Assembly (NCBI RefSeq): GCF_013032455.1 | Contig: NZ_WQCF01000001.1 | Location: forward strand, 558,001 to 622,000 | Direction of reading: 5' to 3' | DNA from: Ruegeria atlantica | Lineage (GTDB): Bacteria > Pseudomonadota > Alphaproteobacteria > Rhodobacterales > Rhodobacteraceae | Length of the DNA: 64,000 nt | In this document: one piece after another, positions 1 to 9,290 of the stretch | Layout: each line of letters begins with the position of its first letter | Position numbering within the stretch: position 1 is the stretch's first letter | Made by a program: the position numbers and the translations under genes | Notes under the pieces: generated by a model | What the model was told of the DNA's origin: nothing | What the model saw: the letters and a program-made list of their open reading frames with translations, nothing else | The model's database searches: none

Positions 1-102
1 TCGGCTGTGATCAGAGTGGTATGCGGGTTATTCTGCACTGCGGCACCTTTTGGTTTGCACGCAGCATAAGCCCCTGCACCAATGGCGCAAGGGCGTTATG
101 GC
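1..102. other. Intergenic segment downstream of glyS
   Basis: I recognise no gene, hairpin or repeat in this short edge segment. It lies 3' of glyS. Any downstream member of that operon would be outside the window. Confidence 0.5.
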
Positions 103-2304
103 TTAGCCTTCGATCTTGCTGAGGTCTGCGACGCTGGAACACACCTGACGAATCTGGCTCAGCAGGTTCAGGCGGTTACGGCGCAGGATATCGTTGTCGG
201 TATTGACCTGAACATCCTCGAAAAACGCATCCACCGGACCGCGCAGCGCGGCCATTGCGGACATGGCTGCCGGGAAATCCTCGTCCTTCAGCGCCACGTT
301 GATCTCACCCTGCGTCCCATCCAGAGCGGCAAACAGCGCCTTTTCGCTGTCCGTTTCGGCAAATTTCACATCTGCACCGTAGGAGTATTCGACGCCATCC
401 TTCTCCTCGGCCTGCGTCAGGATGTTGTTGGCGCGCTTGAACCCCTGCACGAGGTTTTCGCCATCCTCGGTCGCTATCACCGTGTTCAAAGCACGCGCAC
501 GTTTGACCAGCAGGTTGAGGTCGTCATTTCCCTCCATCGCGATGCAGGCGTCGATGATGTCGTGGCGAATGCCCTCGTCGCGGAGGAAAACTTTGAGGCG
601 GTCGTGGAAGAAGGAGAGGAGGTCTGCAGGCACAGCCGTGATGATGGCACTTGCCGCTTCAACTTGATGCGCCAGATCATGCACGCGTTTGGCCGCCGCG
701 TCCTTTTCCTCGTCATTGGCTTGCGCCTGCTGAGCCTTTGCACCCAACAATGCAGCTTTCCATTCAGGTAGCTTCAAAAGAACCTTCAAAGCAGCTTCCA
801 ATAGCTCGGCCAGCGAAAAGCGCAGATCATTTTCCAGAACAAGCCGGGTAACGCCCAACGCAGCGCGGCGCAGGGCAAACGGGTCTTTCGAACCGGTCGG
901 TTTCTCATCAATCGCCCAGAACCCGGTCAGCGTGTCCAGCTTGTCGGCCAGCGCCACGGTCACCGAAAACGGCGCGGTTGGCACGTCATCCGACGGACCC
1001 AGCGGCGAGTAATGCTCCTGCGCCACGGCGGCCACGGCGGCGTCTTCACCTGCGGCCTCGACATAGTACCGTCCCATAAGCCCTTGAAGTTCGGGGAATT
1101 CATAGACCATCTCGGAACTCAGATCGGCCTTGGCCAGACGCGCGGCTTTCTCGGCCTGATCCGCATCTGCTCCGGTCACCGGGGCCAGTTCGCGGGCCAG
1201 TGCGGCGATGCGGTCGATACGCTCGGCCTGCGTGCCCAGCTTGTTGTGGAAGGTCACATTCTCCAGCGCGCGGGTCCAGTGGGCGATGTCCGATTTGGCG
1301 ACGCGCAGGTCGTTCTCCCAGAAGAACTTCGCATCGGCCAGACGGGCCGACAGAACCTTTTGGTTCCCCGCCAGAATGGTCGCGCCATTGTCTGCGGTTT
1401 CACGGTTGGCGACGGTGATGAAACGCTCAATCCGGTTGGTTTTCGGATTGCGGACCGAGAAGAATTTCTGATGCTCTTTCATCGAGGTCTGCAGCACCTC
1501 GGGCGGCAGTTCGAGGAATTCGTCATCGATCTGCCCCATCAAAACCACCGGCCATTCGACCAGGCCGGCAACCTCGGCCAGCAGGCCCTTGTCATCGACC
1601 ACTTCCAGACCGGCGGCAAAGGCCATGTTCTGAGCATCATTCCAGATATGTTCAGCGCGGTCGGCGGGGTTGAGAACCACAAAAGCGCGCTTTAGCTTGG
1701 CAGCGTAATCATCGAAAGAGGTAACCGCGAACCGATTTGGTGCCATAAAGCGGTGACCTGTGGTGGTGTCGCCGGATTTGATGCCATCGACATCAAGCGG
1801 CACAACCTGCGCGCCCGCCTCATCAGACAGGATGCACAGGATCGAATGCAGCGGGCGCACCCAGCGCAGCGGGCCACTGCCCCAGCGCATCGACTTAGGC
1901 CAAGGAAAGTTACGAATGGTGGCTTCAAGTACCTCGGCCACGATCTCGGCCGCCGGACGGCCTGCTTTCTCGATGGTGGCGAAATAGACCGCGCCTTTGG
2001 GCGTGTCTCGTTCTTCCAACTGGTCGCGGGTCAGGCCCGCGCCGCGCAAGAAACCTTCGATGGCTTTGTCGGGCGCGCCAACCTTGGGCCCTTTGCGTTC
2101 CTCGCGGATCGTCGGACTTTCTGCCAGCAACCCCTCGACCGCCAGCGTCAGGCGGCGCGGCGTAGTCAGCGCGGCGGCCCCTGCGTATGTCAAACCGGCC
2201 TCGACCAAGCCATCGGTGATCCGCTTTTTCAAATCCTCACCTGCGCGGGTCTGCATGCGCGCGGGGATTTCCTCGGAAAACAGTTCGATCAGCAGGTCGG
2301 GCAT
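103..2304 (-). CDS. glyS: Glycyl-tRNA synthetase beta subunit
   Basis: Beta subunit of the bacterial alpha2beta2 glycyl-tRNA synthetase, which charges tRNA-Gly with glycine in the cytosol. The 733-residue protein opens with the family signature LIELFSEEIPARM (residues 4-16) and runs to an anticodon-binding-type C-terminus. A charged, Gln/Ala/Lys/Glu-rich insertion at about residues 520-540 looks like a short coiled coil and makes the protein slightly long for the family. The gene starts 9 bp after the stop of gltS, so it is probably co-transcribed with gltS and the DUF6446 gene. Its partner glyQ lies about 2.5 kb upstream on the same strand, separated by marC on the other strand. Identification is firm. 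Confidence 0.97.
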   Translation of the reverse strand: MPDLLIELFSEEIPARMQTRAGEDLKKRITDGLVEAGLTYAGAAALTTPRRLTLAVEGLLAESPTIREERKGPKVGAPDKAIEGFLRGAGLTRDQLEERDTPKGAVYFATIEKAGRPAAEIVAEVLEATIRNFPWPKSMRWGSGPLRWVRPLHSILCILSDEAGAQVVPLDVDGIKSGDTTTGHRFMAPNRFAVTSFDDYAAKLKRAFVVLNPADRAEHIWNDAQNMAFAAGLEVVDDKGLLAEVAGLVEWPVVLMGQIDDEFLELPPEVLQTSMKEHQKFFSVRNPKTNRIERFITVANRETADNGATILAGNQKVLSARLADAKFFWENDLRVAKSDIAHWTRALENVTFHNKLGTQAERIDRIAALARELAPVTGADADQAEKAARLAKADLSSEMVYEFPELQGLMGRYYVEAAGEDAAVAAVAQEHYSPLGPSDDVPTAPFSVTVALADKLDTLTGFWAIDEKPTGSKDPFALRRAALGVTRLVLENDLRFSLAELLEAALKVLLKLPEWKAALLGAKAQQAQANDEEKDAAAKRVHDLAHQVEAASAIITAVPADLLSFFHDRLKVFLRDEGIRHDIIDACIAMEGNDDLNLLVKRARALNTVIATEDGENLVQGFKRANNILTQAEEKDGVEYSYGADVKFAETDSEKALFAALDGTQGEINVALKDEDFPAAMSAMAALRGPVDAFFEDVQVNTDNDILRRNRLNLLSQIRQVCSSVADLSKIEG

Positions 2305-2313
2305 TTTCGGTCC

Positions 2314-3528
2314 TTAGAAATTGACGATCGTCTGGATGACGATGGCATTGGCGATATCCACAAAGAAGGCGGATACAAGGGGCAGCACGATAAAGGCAAT
2401 AGGCGACGGGCCATATCGCTTGGTAACTGCGGTCATATTGGCGATAGCGGTTGGTGTTGCACCCAAAGCAAAGCCACCAAATCCTGCAGACAGAACTGCA
2501 GCGCGGTAGTTGCTGCCCATCACCGGGAATAGCACCCAGATCACGAATGCCACGGCAAACAGGGTTTGCGCGGCCATGATCACGACGATGGCCAGGCCCA
2601 GCTCGGCAATTGTCCAAAGCTGCAGGCTCATCAGAGACATCGCCAAGAACGCACCCAGCGAGAATTCCGAGATCAGCGCCAGCGAGGGCGTACGCGACAC
2701 AGGTGGTGCTTTGGGAGCGATAGCCGTGCGCAAGTTGGCGATGATGATACCCATGATCAGGCAGGGTACGAACAAGGGTAGCTTCAACCCAGTGGCTTCG
2801 ATTGCTCCGTTCAGAGCATAGCCAAAGATGATCGCCAGATTCAGATGCAGCAGAACCCGCATGATGGTCAGGTGGTCAATCTTGGCCTCAGCCTCGTTCG
2901 GGTTATCAGGCAAGCCAACCGTGTGCTCTTCGTCCGGTCGGTCCGGGGTCAGACCTTTGCCCTCGATCAGCAATCGGGCAATCGGCCCGCCCACCAATGC
3001 CGCCAGCACAAGCCCCAGTGTCGCCACCGCCACACCCAGTTCGGTCGCACCGGTCATGCCAGTCACCGCGCCGACCTCGGGCGCCCACGCGATGGCCGTG
3101 CCGTGGCCGCCGATCAAAGAGGCCGATCCGAACAGCACCCCGGCTTGAGCCGGATACCCAAATGCAACCGCGCCTACTGCACCAACAGCGTTTTGCGCAA
3201 TGATCGTGACCAGCGTCAGAACAAGCAACAACAACAGGGGCTTACCGCCGGAAATTAAATCGGACAGCCGTGCATTCAAGCCAATCCCGGCGAAGAAGAC
3301 GACCAGCAGAAAGTCCCGCGAGGCAAGGTCGAAATTCAGCTCTAGACCTACTGTCAAATACAGAAACAGCAGCGCGAACGATGCCAGAAGACCACCCGTT
3401 ACCGGCTCGGGGATATTGAACTGGCGCAACACCGCAACGCGGGCGTTAATCTCAGCCCCAATTAGATAGACGGCGATGCCAAGAGTAGCAGTTAGAAAAT
3501 TGGGAATCTCGATTGCGGCGTCGGTCAT
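2314..3528 (-). CDS. gltS: Sodium/glutamate symporter GltS
   Basis: Inner-membrane Na+-coupled glutamate carrier of the ESS family. The 404 residues are almost wholly hydrophobic, with a repeated architecture. The two glycine-rich re-entrant signatures are visible: LIGGHGTAIAW in the first half and GFGGFALGATPTAIANM near the C-terminus. I placed the start at the ATG giving MTDAAIEIPNF because it has a good Shine-Dalgarno (GAGGA) and starts 7 bp after the DUF6446 stop; a longer reading frame exists upstream but would overlap that gene. It sits between the DUF6446 gene and glyS in a tight three-gene run. Substrate glutamate is by family and untested. Confidence 0.93.
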   Translation of the reverse strand: MTDAAIEIPNFLTATLGIAVYLIGAEINARVAVLRQFNIPEPVTGGLLASFALLFLYLTVGLELNFDLASRDFLLVVFFAGIGLNARLSDLISGGKPLLLLLVLTLVTIIAQNAVGAVGAVAFGYPAQAGVLFGSASLIGGHGTAIAWAPEVGAVTGMTGATELGVAVATLGLVLAALVGGPIARLLIEGKGLTPDRPDEEHTVGLPDNPNEAEAKIDHLTIMRVLLHLNLAIIFGYALNGAIEATGLKLPLFVPCLIMGIIIANLRTAIAPKAPPVSRTPSLALISEFSLGAFLAMSLMSLQLWTIAELGLAIVVIMAAQTLFAVAFVIWVLFPVMGSNYRAAVLSAGFGGFALGATPTAIANMTAVTKRYGPSPIAFIVLPLVSAFFVDIANAIVIQTIVNF

Positions 3529-3535
3529 TGCATCC

Positions 3536-4057
3536 TCAGCTTCCTGGGCGCGGCGGGCATTCCTCACCCACCACCGTTCCGTCATATGCCTTTTCACCGC
3601 AATTGTTCAGCGCGTGCCAGACAAAGCCTTTCCCATCTGTGGTCACTGTCACAATGCGGTCCACGCCATAATGGATGTTCTTGGTGCCCATAAATGCCTG
3701 CGCCCGCCCCGACTTCAGCGCCTCGGCGATTGCCACGGCGTCATAGCAATCAAACCAACCCGGCGCTGTCAGCGGTTCGGGATTTTCGACTGACTGAAAG
3801 GTCTCCAGTTCCTCGCTCGTCAGATTGGTTTCGAAACACGCCCGGTATCGGATCGGTGAACTGTCCGCATCAATTGCTTGAAACGCCGAATAGGGTATCG
3901 GTTGCGGCTCAGCCGCCCCTTTCGCCAGCAATGCCACATCCTGCCCCGGTCTGGCTTCAACGTTATAGTAGAACCCGTAGACCTGCAGGTAATACATGCC
4001 CACCCCGGCCAACACCGCGGAAACAAGAAGGATGATTGCAAGCAGTTTTCCGGTCAT
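3536..4057 (-). CDS. DUF6446 family membrane-anchored protein
   Basis: Protein of unknown function, 173 residues. One hydrophobic helix at residues 4-26 probably anchors it in the inner membrane with the rest in the periplasm. The soluble part carries conserved aromatic and cysteine positions (YRACFETN, GWFDCYDAV, HALNNCGEKAY, GEECPPRPG), so disulphides are possible. The pattern matches the roseobacter family DUF6446 as I remember it. It is the first gene of an apparent operon with gltS and glyS, which says little about its role. Divergent from marC across 91 bp. Confidence 0.8.
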   Translation of the reverse strand: MTGKLLAIILLVSAVLAGVGMYYLQVYGFYYNVEARPGQDVALLAKGAAEPQPIPYSAFQAIDADSSPIRYRACFETNLTSEELETFQSVENPEPLTAPGWFDCYDAVAIAEALKSGRAQAFMGTKNIHYGVDRIVTVTTDGKGFVWHALNNCGEKAYDGTVVGEECPPRPGS

Positions 4058-4148
4058 CTTCTGAACATCCCGATCACGCGGCCTCTTTCAACTCAGCAGA
4101 AAATAGGCCAGTTTCCAATCTGATACAGGTCGGAACGAGGCTATTCGA

Positions 4149-4781
4149 ATGGACATGACCCTTGCCGTTGGGTTCTTCGGCGCGCTGTTTGCGATCATGA
4201 ACCCAATCACCAACCTGCCCGTGTTCCTGAGCGTAACCGACGGGCTGACGCCAACCGACCAGCGTAAGGTTGCGGTGAAAACGGCCACTTATTGCCTGAT
4301 CCTCGGCGGCTCCTTTGCGGCCATCGGCAACCAAACCCTGGGTCTTTTCGGGATTAGCGTCGATGACCTGCGCGTTGCAGGTGGACTCGTCGTGCTCATG
4401 ATCGGACTGAACATGCTGAATGGTAACGAAAGCACCTCGCACCACGGAACGAAGGGGGAAAAACAAGCCTATCCCGAACCCGCGACAGTCGCCTTCTACC
4501 CGCTGGCCTTTCCTATTCTGGTTGGCCCCGGCACGATCACGACGCTGATCCTCTACGCCCATCATATTTCCAAGCCTACAGATGCCATCATCTATGCAGG
4601 CGTGTTTCTGGTCGTCCTGCTCCTGCTGTTCGTTACCTTTTGGAACGCCTCGGCCCTGGCCAAACGGCTGTCGGACAACGCCCGCGTGATCATGAGCCGT
4701 TTCATGGGCATGATCTTGTCGGCCATCGCAATCGGCATGATAGCGGATGGCCTGAAAGTGCTGTTGCCGGGATTGGCCTGA
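4149..4781 (+). CDS. MarC family integral membrane protein
   Basis: Member of the MarC/UPF0056 family, a six-helix inner-membrane protein whose transport role is unresolved; the early link to multiple antibiotic resistance has not held up. The 210-residue product has the family N-terminus (FFGALFAIMNPITNLPVFL) and the central signature with PIL-VGPGTITTLI. A polar loop at residues 95-112 separates the two three-helix halves. It ends 8 bp from the convergent glyQ stop, so the two genes share almost no intergenic DNA. It interrupts an otherwise minus-strand run of glyQ and glyS. Confidence 0.9.
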   Translation: MDMTLAVGFFGALFAIMNPITNLPVFLSVTDGLTPTDQRKVAVKTATYCLILGGSFAAIGNQTLGLFGISVDDLRVAGGLVVLMIGLNMLNGNESTSHHGTKGEKQAYPEPATVAFYPLAFPILVGPGTITTLILYAHHISKPTDAIIYAGVFLVVLLLLFVTFWNASALAKRLSDNARVIMSRFMGMILSAIAIGMIADGLKVLLPGLA

Positions 4782-4789
4782 GCGCCCCA

Positions 4790-5719
4790 TCAGGCCTCGA
4801 ACCCGGCGGCTCCGGTCTGGACAAAAGCGTCGGCGCATTGCTTGGCCAGCGCCCGAACCCTGCCGATGTAAGCCTGCCGTTCCGTTACCGAAATTACGCC
4901 CCGCGCATCCAGCAAATTGAAAATGTGGCTGGCTTTGATGCACTGATCGTAAGCGGGATGCGCCATGATAATGCGCTTGCCAGTTTTGGGATCGTCATGT
5001 TCCTGCGCCAGAATGCTGGCGCATTCGGCCTCGGCCTCTTCAAAATGGCGCAACAGGACCTCTGTGTTGGCCACGTCAAAGTTCCAGCGGGCGTATTCTT
5101 CTTCGGTCTGTTTGAAGACATCGCCATAGGACAGCGGGCTTGGGGATTGCGGATCGTTAAACGGCATGTCCATCACATGGTCAATGCCCAGCACATACAT
5201 CGCTAGACGTTCCAGACCGTAAGTCAGCTCGCCGGATACCGGCGCGCAGTCATGGCCGCCGACCTGCTGGAAATAGGTGAACTGGCTGACTTCCATGCCA
5301 TCACACCAAACCTCCCAGCCTAATCCCCATGCGCCCAGCGTAGGGCTTTCCCAGTCATCCTCGACAAAGCGGATGTCGTGCAGGTTCATGTCAATGCCAA
5401 TAGCCTGAAGGCTGCCCAAATACAGCTCTTGCAGATCCGGCGGGCTGGGTTTGATCAGCACCTGATACTGGTAGTAGTGCTGCAACCGGTTCGGGTTCTC
5501 ACCATATCGCCCATCGGTCGGACGGCGCGAAGGCTGGACATAAGCCGCAGCCCAAGGTTTTGACCCCAATGCACGCAATGTCGTTGCCGGGTGAAACGTG
5601 CCTGCGCCAACCTCCATGTCGTAGGGCTGCAGGATCGCGCAGCCTTTCGAGGCCCAATAGGTCTGAAGCCGCAGGATAATTTCCTGAAAAGAACGTGGTG
5701 CGCTGGACGGTTCGGTCAT
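4790..5719 (-). CDS. glyQ: Glycyl-tRNA synthetase alpha subunit
   Basis: Catalytic alpha subunit of tetrameric glycyl-tRNA synthetase; forms glycyl-adenylate and works with GlyS. The 309-residue protein has the strongly conserved N-terminal block ([21 protein letters not shown]) split over residues 15-35, then [13 protein letters not shown] and [10 protein letters not shown], all class II synthetase core elements. The start at [11 protein letters not shown] is preferred over an ATG six codons upstream because the sequence AAAGGGA lies at Shine-Dalgarno distance. Divergent from the secreted SPOR/peptidoglycan-binding gene, with a 205-bp shared upstream region. Firm assignment. Confidence 0.97.
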   Translation of the reverse strand: MTEPSSAPRSFQEIILRLQTYWASKGCAILQPYDMEVGAGTFHPATTLRALGSKPWAAAYVQPSRRPTDGRYGENPNRLQHYYQYQVLIKPSPPDLQELYLGSLQAIGIDMNLHDIRFVEDDWESPTLGAWGLGWEVWCDGMEVSQFTYFQQVGGHDCAPVSGELTYGLERLAMYVLGIDHVMDMPFNDPQSPSPLSYGDVFKQTEEEYARWNFDVANTEVLLRHFEEAEAECASILAQEHDDPKTGKRIIMAHPAYDQCIKASHIFNLLDARGVISVTERQAYIGRVRALAKQCADAFVQTGAAGFEA

Positions 5720-5924
5720 GACATTCCCTTTGGGCACATCCGCGCCCGGTTCCGGTCGGTTTTGCCCTTCCTATGCAAGGGGCCAAGGGGCGTCAACGGG
5801 CCAATGGACCCCGGCTGTCACTGCGCCGCCACACTGGAAATTCCCCGTATTACGGGCATGGCTTTCTGGGCCTCAAATCGCATACTCTGCCGCAAAGCTA
5901 AAACACTGCGGACACGGGCAGACA

Positions 5925-7664
5925 ATGATACGCATATTCACTGCAATTTTGTTTCTTTTAAATTTCGGCGCGCATAACGTTTCAGCGCAACAGGATGCTG
6001 GCGTCTGGGTTCAGGTCGAAGCCCGCCCTTCGCTGCGCGAAGCGCAAGAACGCGCGCAGGCCTATGCAAGTGTCCTGCCCGATGTGAACGGGTTTCGCTT
6101 GAACTCTGGCTGGTATGCCATTGTTATTGGGCCTTATTTGCGCAGTGACGCCGAGCAGGTTTTGCGCGTTTACCGCGCCGAGGGGCAGATTCCGGCCGAT
6201 AGCTATATTGCATTCTCTAATTCTTTGGATCAGCAATTCTGGCCCATCGGAGCAAATATCCTGAACCGGAGCCTGGTGACGCCACCGGTCGAAAGCACGC
6301 CGCAACCCGACCCAATCGTGTCGGGACTGACGCCCGTACCTGCGGATGAAACACGCGCCCAAGCTTTGCAATCCGAACGTCTGCTGACCGCGCAAGAACG
6401 TCGTGACCTGCAAACCGCCCTTCAAGCCGCGGGGTTTTACAATTCTACGATCGACGGTGCATTCGGTCAGGGGACGCGGCGCTCGATGGGTGACTGGCAG
6501 CGTTTCAACGGTTTTGAATCCACAGGCGTTCTGACAACATCACAGCGCAAGGCGCTGATGGACGACTACTACGCACCCCTGATCAGCGTTGGCATGGAGC
6601 GTTATTCGGACTCGCAGGCAGGAATCGACTTGGACCTACCGCTGGGAGTCATTGGCTTTGACCGCTACGAGGCCCCGTTTGCGCATTTCAAAAGCAAAGC
6701 GGATCTTGACGCCCAAGCACTGCTGATAAGTCAGGAAGGCGACAAGGCCACACTGCGCGCCCTTTACGAGGTAATGCAATCGCTTGAGATTGTCCCTCTG
6801 GACGGGCCCAGAGAGCTGCGTGACAACCGCTTTACGCTGGAAGGTCGTGGCAATGGCATCGTATCCTATACACAAGCGGCGTTGGACGATGGTCAGATCA
6901 AGGGCTTTACGCTGGTTTGGCCCGAGGGGGATGAGGACCGCCAGGCGCGGGTTCTGGCCGCGATCAAAGCCAGCTTCGCGACAAATAGCTCCGTATTGGA
7001 CGCTGGCGCGGGCGCGGATGCAGAACAAAAGATCGATCTGATCTCTGGTCTGCAGATTCGCAAGCCGCGCCTTTCCCGCTCTGGTTTTTTCACGGATACC
7101 AGTGGCACGATCCTGACCGTGTCCGAGGCCACCGACAGTTGCACCCGGATCACCCTGAACGACGATCAGGAGGTTCAAGTAGCTTGGGCTGATGCCGATC
7201 TAGGCATAGCTGTCCTGCGCCCCCGCCGCAGTCTTGCCCCGATCAATATTGCCGAATTCAGCGATTCCAAACCCCGTATTCAGTCTGAGGTCGCGGTATC
7301 CGGTTTCTCGTATCAAGGGGCGTTGGGCGCGCCGACCTTGACCTATGGCCAGATCACAGACGTGCGCGGGTTGAACGGGGAAGACGGCGTGAAACGTCTG
7401 GCCTTGGCCGCCCAGCCAGGCGACGCAGGCGGCCCTGTCTTTGATGACGCCGGTCAGGTTGTCGGCATGTTGCTGCCTACACCGTCTGACGGGCGCACCT
7501 TGCCCGCCTCTGTCAGTCTGGCCGCCACCGCCGAGCGGCTGAACACCGTCTTGGAAAAAGCGGGTGTGACCGCTCAGCCCGGTCAGCCGGGTTCGGAAAT
7601 TTCACCCAATGAGCTGAGCCGCAGAGCCAATGGAATGACCGTACTGGTGCATTGTTGGGACTAA
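5925..7664 (+). CDS. Secreted SPOR/peptidoglycan-binding protein with degenerate trypsin-like domain
   Basis: A 579-residue exported protein. Start chosen at MIRIFTAILFLL, where a signal peptide (cleavage after about residue 22, VSA-QQ) begins; longer in-frame starts lack this sense. A SPOR-like segment (residues 25-100) and a peptidoglycan_binding_1 domain (about 153-212, with GFYNSTIDGAFGQGTRRS) point to the cell wall. The C-terminal third resembles a trypsin-like/DegP peptidase fold, but the nucleophile motif reads PGDAGGPVF, so the catalytic serine is alanine at residue 501, and the usual TAAHC histidine motif is absent. I therefore read it as a probable pseudoprotease that could act as a binding or scaffold module. 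Function is otherwise unknown. Confidence 0.82.
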   Translation: MIRIFTAILFLLNFGAHNVSAQQDAGVWVQVEARPSLREAQERAQAYASVLPDVNGFRLNSGWYAIVIGPYLRSDAEQVLRVYRAEGQIPADSYIAFSNSLDQQFWPIGANILNRSLVTPPVESTPQPDPIVSGLTPVPADETRAQALQSERLLTAQERRDLQTALQAAGFYNSTIDGAFGQGTRRSMGDWQRFNGFESTGVLTTSQRKALMDDYYAPLISVGMERYSDSQAGIDLDLPLGVIGFDRYEAPFAHFKSKADLDAQALLISQEGDKATLRALYEVMQSLEIVPLDGPRELRDNRFTLEGRGNGIVSYTQAALDDGQIKGFTLVWPEGDEDRQARVLAAIKASFATNSSVLDAGAGADAEQKIDLISGLQIRKPRLSRSGFFTDTSGTILTVSEATDSCTRITLNDDQEVQVAWADADLGIAVLRPRRSLAPINIAEFSDSKPRIQSEVAVSGFSYQGALGAPTLTYGQITDVRGLNGEDGVKRLALAAQPGDAGGPVFDDAGQVVGMLLPTPSDGRTLPASVSLAATAERLNTVLEKAGVTAQPGQPGSEISPNELSRRANGMTVLVHCWD

Positions 7665-7682
7665 AGCGATCCACAAATTAAA

Positions 7683-7710
7683 AGCGCCGCCTTTTCGGGC
7701 GGCGTTTTTT
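7683..7710 (+). terminator. Bidirectional rho-independent terminator
   Basis: Seven-bp GC stem CGCCGCC/GGCGGCG with a TTTTCG loop, followed by six T on the plus strand and flanked by A-rich sequence that gives a T run on the minus strand. It sits between two convergent genes and can serve both. Confidence 0.9.
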
Positions 7711-7715
7711 AATAG

Positions 7716-9290
7716 CTAAACGATGTCGGGCGTTAGCCGGATCAGGGTTGGAACAGGTGCTTCAAAGGCCGCTCGGACTGCGGTCTGCATCTCGTCCAAG
7801 CTGGACGGCGCAGCAGATAAGGCGCCAAATGACTCGGCCAGCTTGCAGAAATCCGGGTTGCGCGCGATCACTGCGTTAGGCGCGATCTGGCCGCGGACCA
7901 TACTGTCCTCGATCTCTTTCAGCTTGCCGTTATCCCAAAGAATAATTGGCAGCGACAGGCCCAGTTCGACCGCCACGCCCAGTTCCGCCATCGTGTATTG
8001 AAACCCGTAATCCCCTGCGATCACCGCCGTTGGCTTACCACGACGCGCAACGGCTCCGCCAATTCCGGCCGGCAAGCCATAGCCCAGCGTGCCGAATCCG
8101 GTCGGATGGTGCCAGTGATAAGGATAGCCCATGTCCCAAACCTCTTTGGCGACATAAGCGAGTTGGGTCATGTCGGAATAGATCATCGTATCCGCAGGCA
8201 TGGCCTCGCGCAGAGCATCGAGCACCGGTACAATACCCGGACGCTCCGCATCCACCTCAGCCCTCCAGCGGCTTCGTGCTTCGGAAACTTCCTCAGGTGT
8301 CCAGCCCGTCGCGGGATTCACATGATCTATCGCCCCCCAAAGCGCCTTGGCAAAGCTTTGACCGTCCGCCTGCAACTTGATTCCTGCGCGGTGGTGGTCA
8401 GACAGAACCTTGGGGTCGAGATCAACGCGCACCAAGTGGGCGGAGTGCCCTAATTTGTCGCGCCACAGATCGACTTCGCCGAGTTCCGCGCCTACCACGA
8501 CCACAAGGTCAGCCGAACCGATGACCTCAGCGCTGCCGGGACGCGGAAGCATTGCTCCAAAATCCAACGCGTATCCCTGCCCCGCCATGCCGCGCCCGGC
8601 AAAGGTTGTGAAACAGGCCGCGCCCAATTGGGTCAGAATCTGCCTCCACAGACTGGACCGCGCGCCACCACCCAGAATAAACAATGGCCTGCGCGAGATG
8701 TTCAGCAAGGATAGCACCGGCGCGACATCAGGTGGCAAGACCTGTGCGCGTAGACCGGGTTGATTGGGAAACGGTGCCGGATCGGCCTCGGCCTCAAGCT
8801 GTGCAATAGGCACCTGTATGTGTTTCGGGCGCGGACGTGAAAGTTCGAATTCTTCAAAAGCACGCTCGACCAAACCATAAGCCGCCTCGGCGGTGTTCGC
8901 CTGACGCGACCAATCCGTCACCGTCTCGGCCGCGGCGCGCTGATCCTTCATCTGGTGCAATTGTCCGTGAACTGCCTGCGTTTCGTCCAGACAGGATGAC
9001 ATCACCAACAGCGGCACCGAATCCGTGTAGGCCTGCCCCATTGGTGTCATGATGTTGCACAGCCCTGGCCCTGTAATTACACAGGCGACGCCCGGTTTGC
9101 CAGTTGCGCGGGCATAGCCATCGGCCATGAACCCGGCCCCCTGCTCATGCCGGGCCAAAACATGGGTGATCCCCGCCTCTTCTATGCCCCGGTACATTTC
9201 CTGATTGTGCACGCCGGGAACCCCGAAAATCACATCAACGCCGCGGTCTTTCAGCATGTGCGAAATCTGGGCACCCAGTGGTCTTCTCAT
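7716..9290 (-). CDS. ThDP-dependent enzyme, acetolactate synthase-like (possible 5-guanidino-2-oxopentanoate decarboxylase)
   Basis: Thiamine-diphosphate enzyme of the acetolactate synthase/pyruvate decarboxylase superfamily, 524 residues in the usual three domains. The catalytic glutamate is in ARHEQGAGF (Glu49). The ThDP/Mg site GDYGF with the downstream DNGK replaces the textbook GDG-NN. The sequence resembles roseobacter proteins often labelled 5-guanidino-2-oxopentanoate decarboxylase (AruI-like, arginine transaminase pathway), but the substrate cannot be read from sequence alone, and no arginine catabolic gene lies beside it. Its ATG shares one base with the trkH stop (TGATG), so it is probably translationally coupled to trkH, an odd pairing. 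Confidence 0.8.
   Translation of the reverse strand: MRRPLGAQISHMLKDRGVDVIFGVPGVHNQEMYRGIEEAGITHVLARHEQGAGFMADGYARATGKPGVACVITGPGLCNIMTPMGQAYTDSVPLLVMSSCLDETQAVHGQLHQMKDQRAAAETVTDWSRQANTAEAAYGLVERAFEEFELSRPRPKHIQVPIAQLEAEADPAPFPNQPGLRAQVLPPDVAPVLSLLNISRRPLFILGGGARSSLWRQILTQLGAACFTTFAGRGMAGQGYALDFGAMLPRPGSAEVIGSADLVVVVGAELGEVDLWRDKLGHSAHLVRVDLDPKVLSDHHRAGIKLQADGQSFAKALWGAIDHVNPATGWTPEEVSEARSRWRAEVDAERPGIVPVLDALREAMPADTMIYSDMTQLAYVAKEVWDMGYPYHWHHPTGFGTLGYGLPAGIGGAVARRGKPTAVIAGDYGFQYTMAELGVAVELGLSLPIILWDNGKLKEIEDSMVRGQIAPNAVIARNPDFCKLAESFGALSAAPSSLDEMQTAVRAAFEAPVPTLIRLTPDIV

Noticed and set aside
82..771. 229-codon open frame opposite glyS
   Set aside because: Lies wholly antisense to a firmly identified gene, with no recognisable domain; a high-GC shadow frame.
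4074..4943. 289-codon frame opposite marC
   Set aside because: Composition is Gln/Arg/His-rich as expected of an antisense shadow, and MarC on the other strand is clear.
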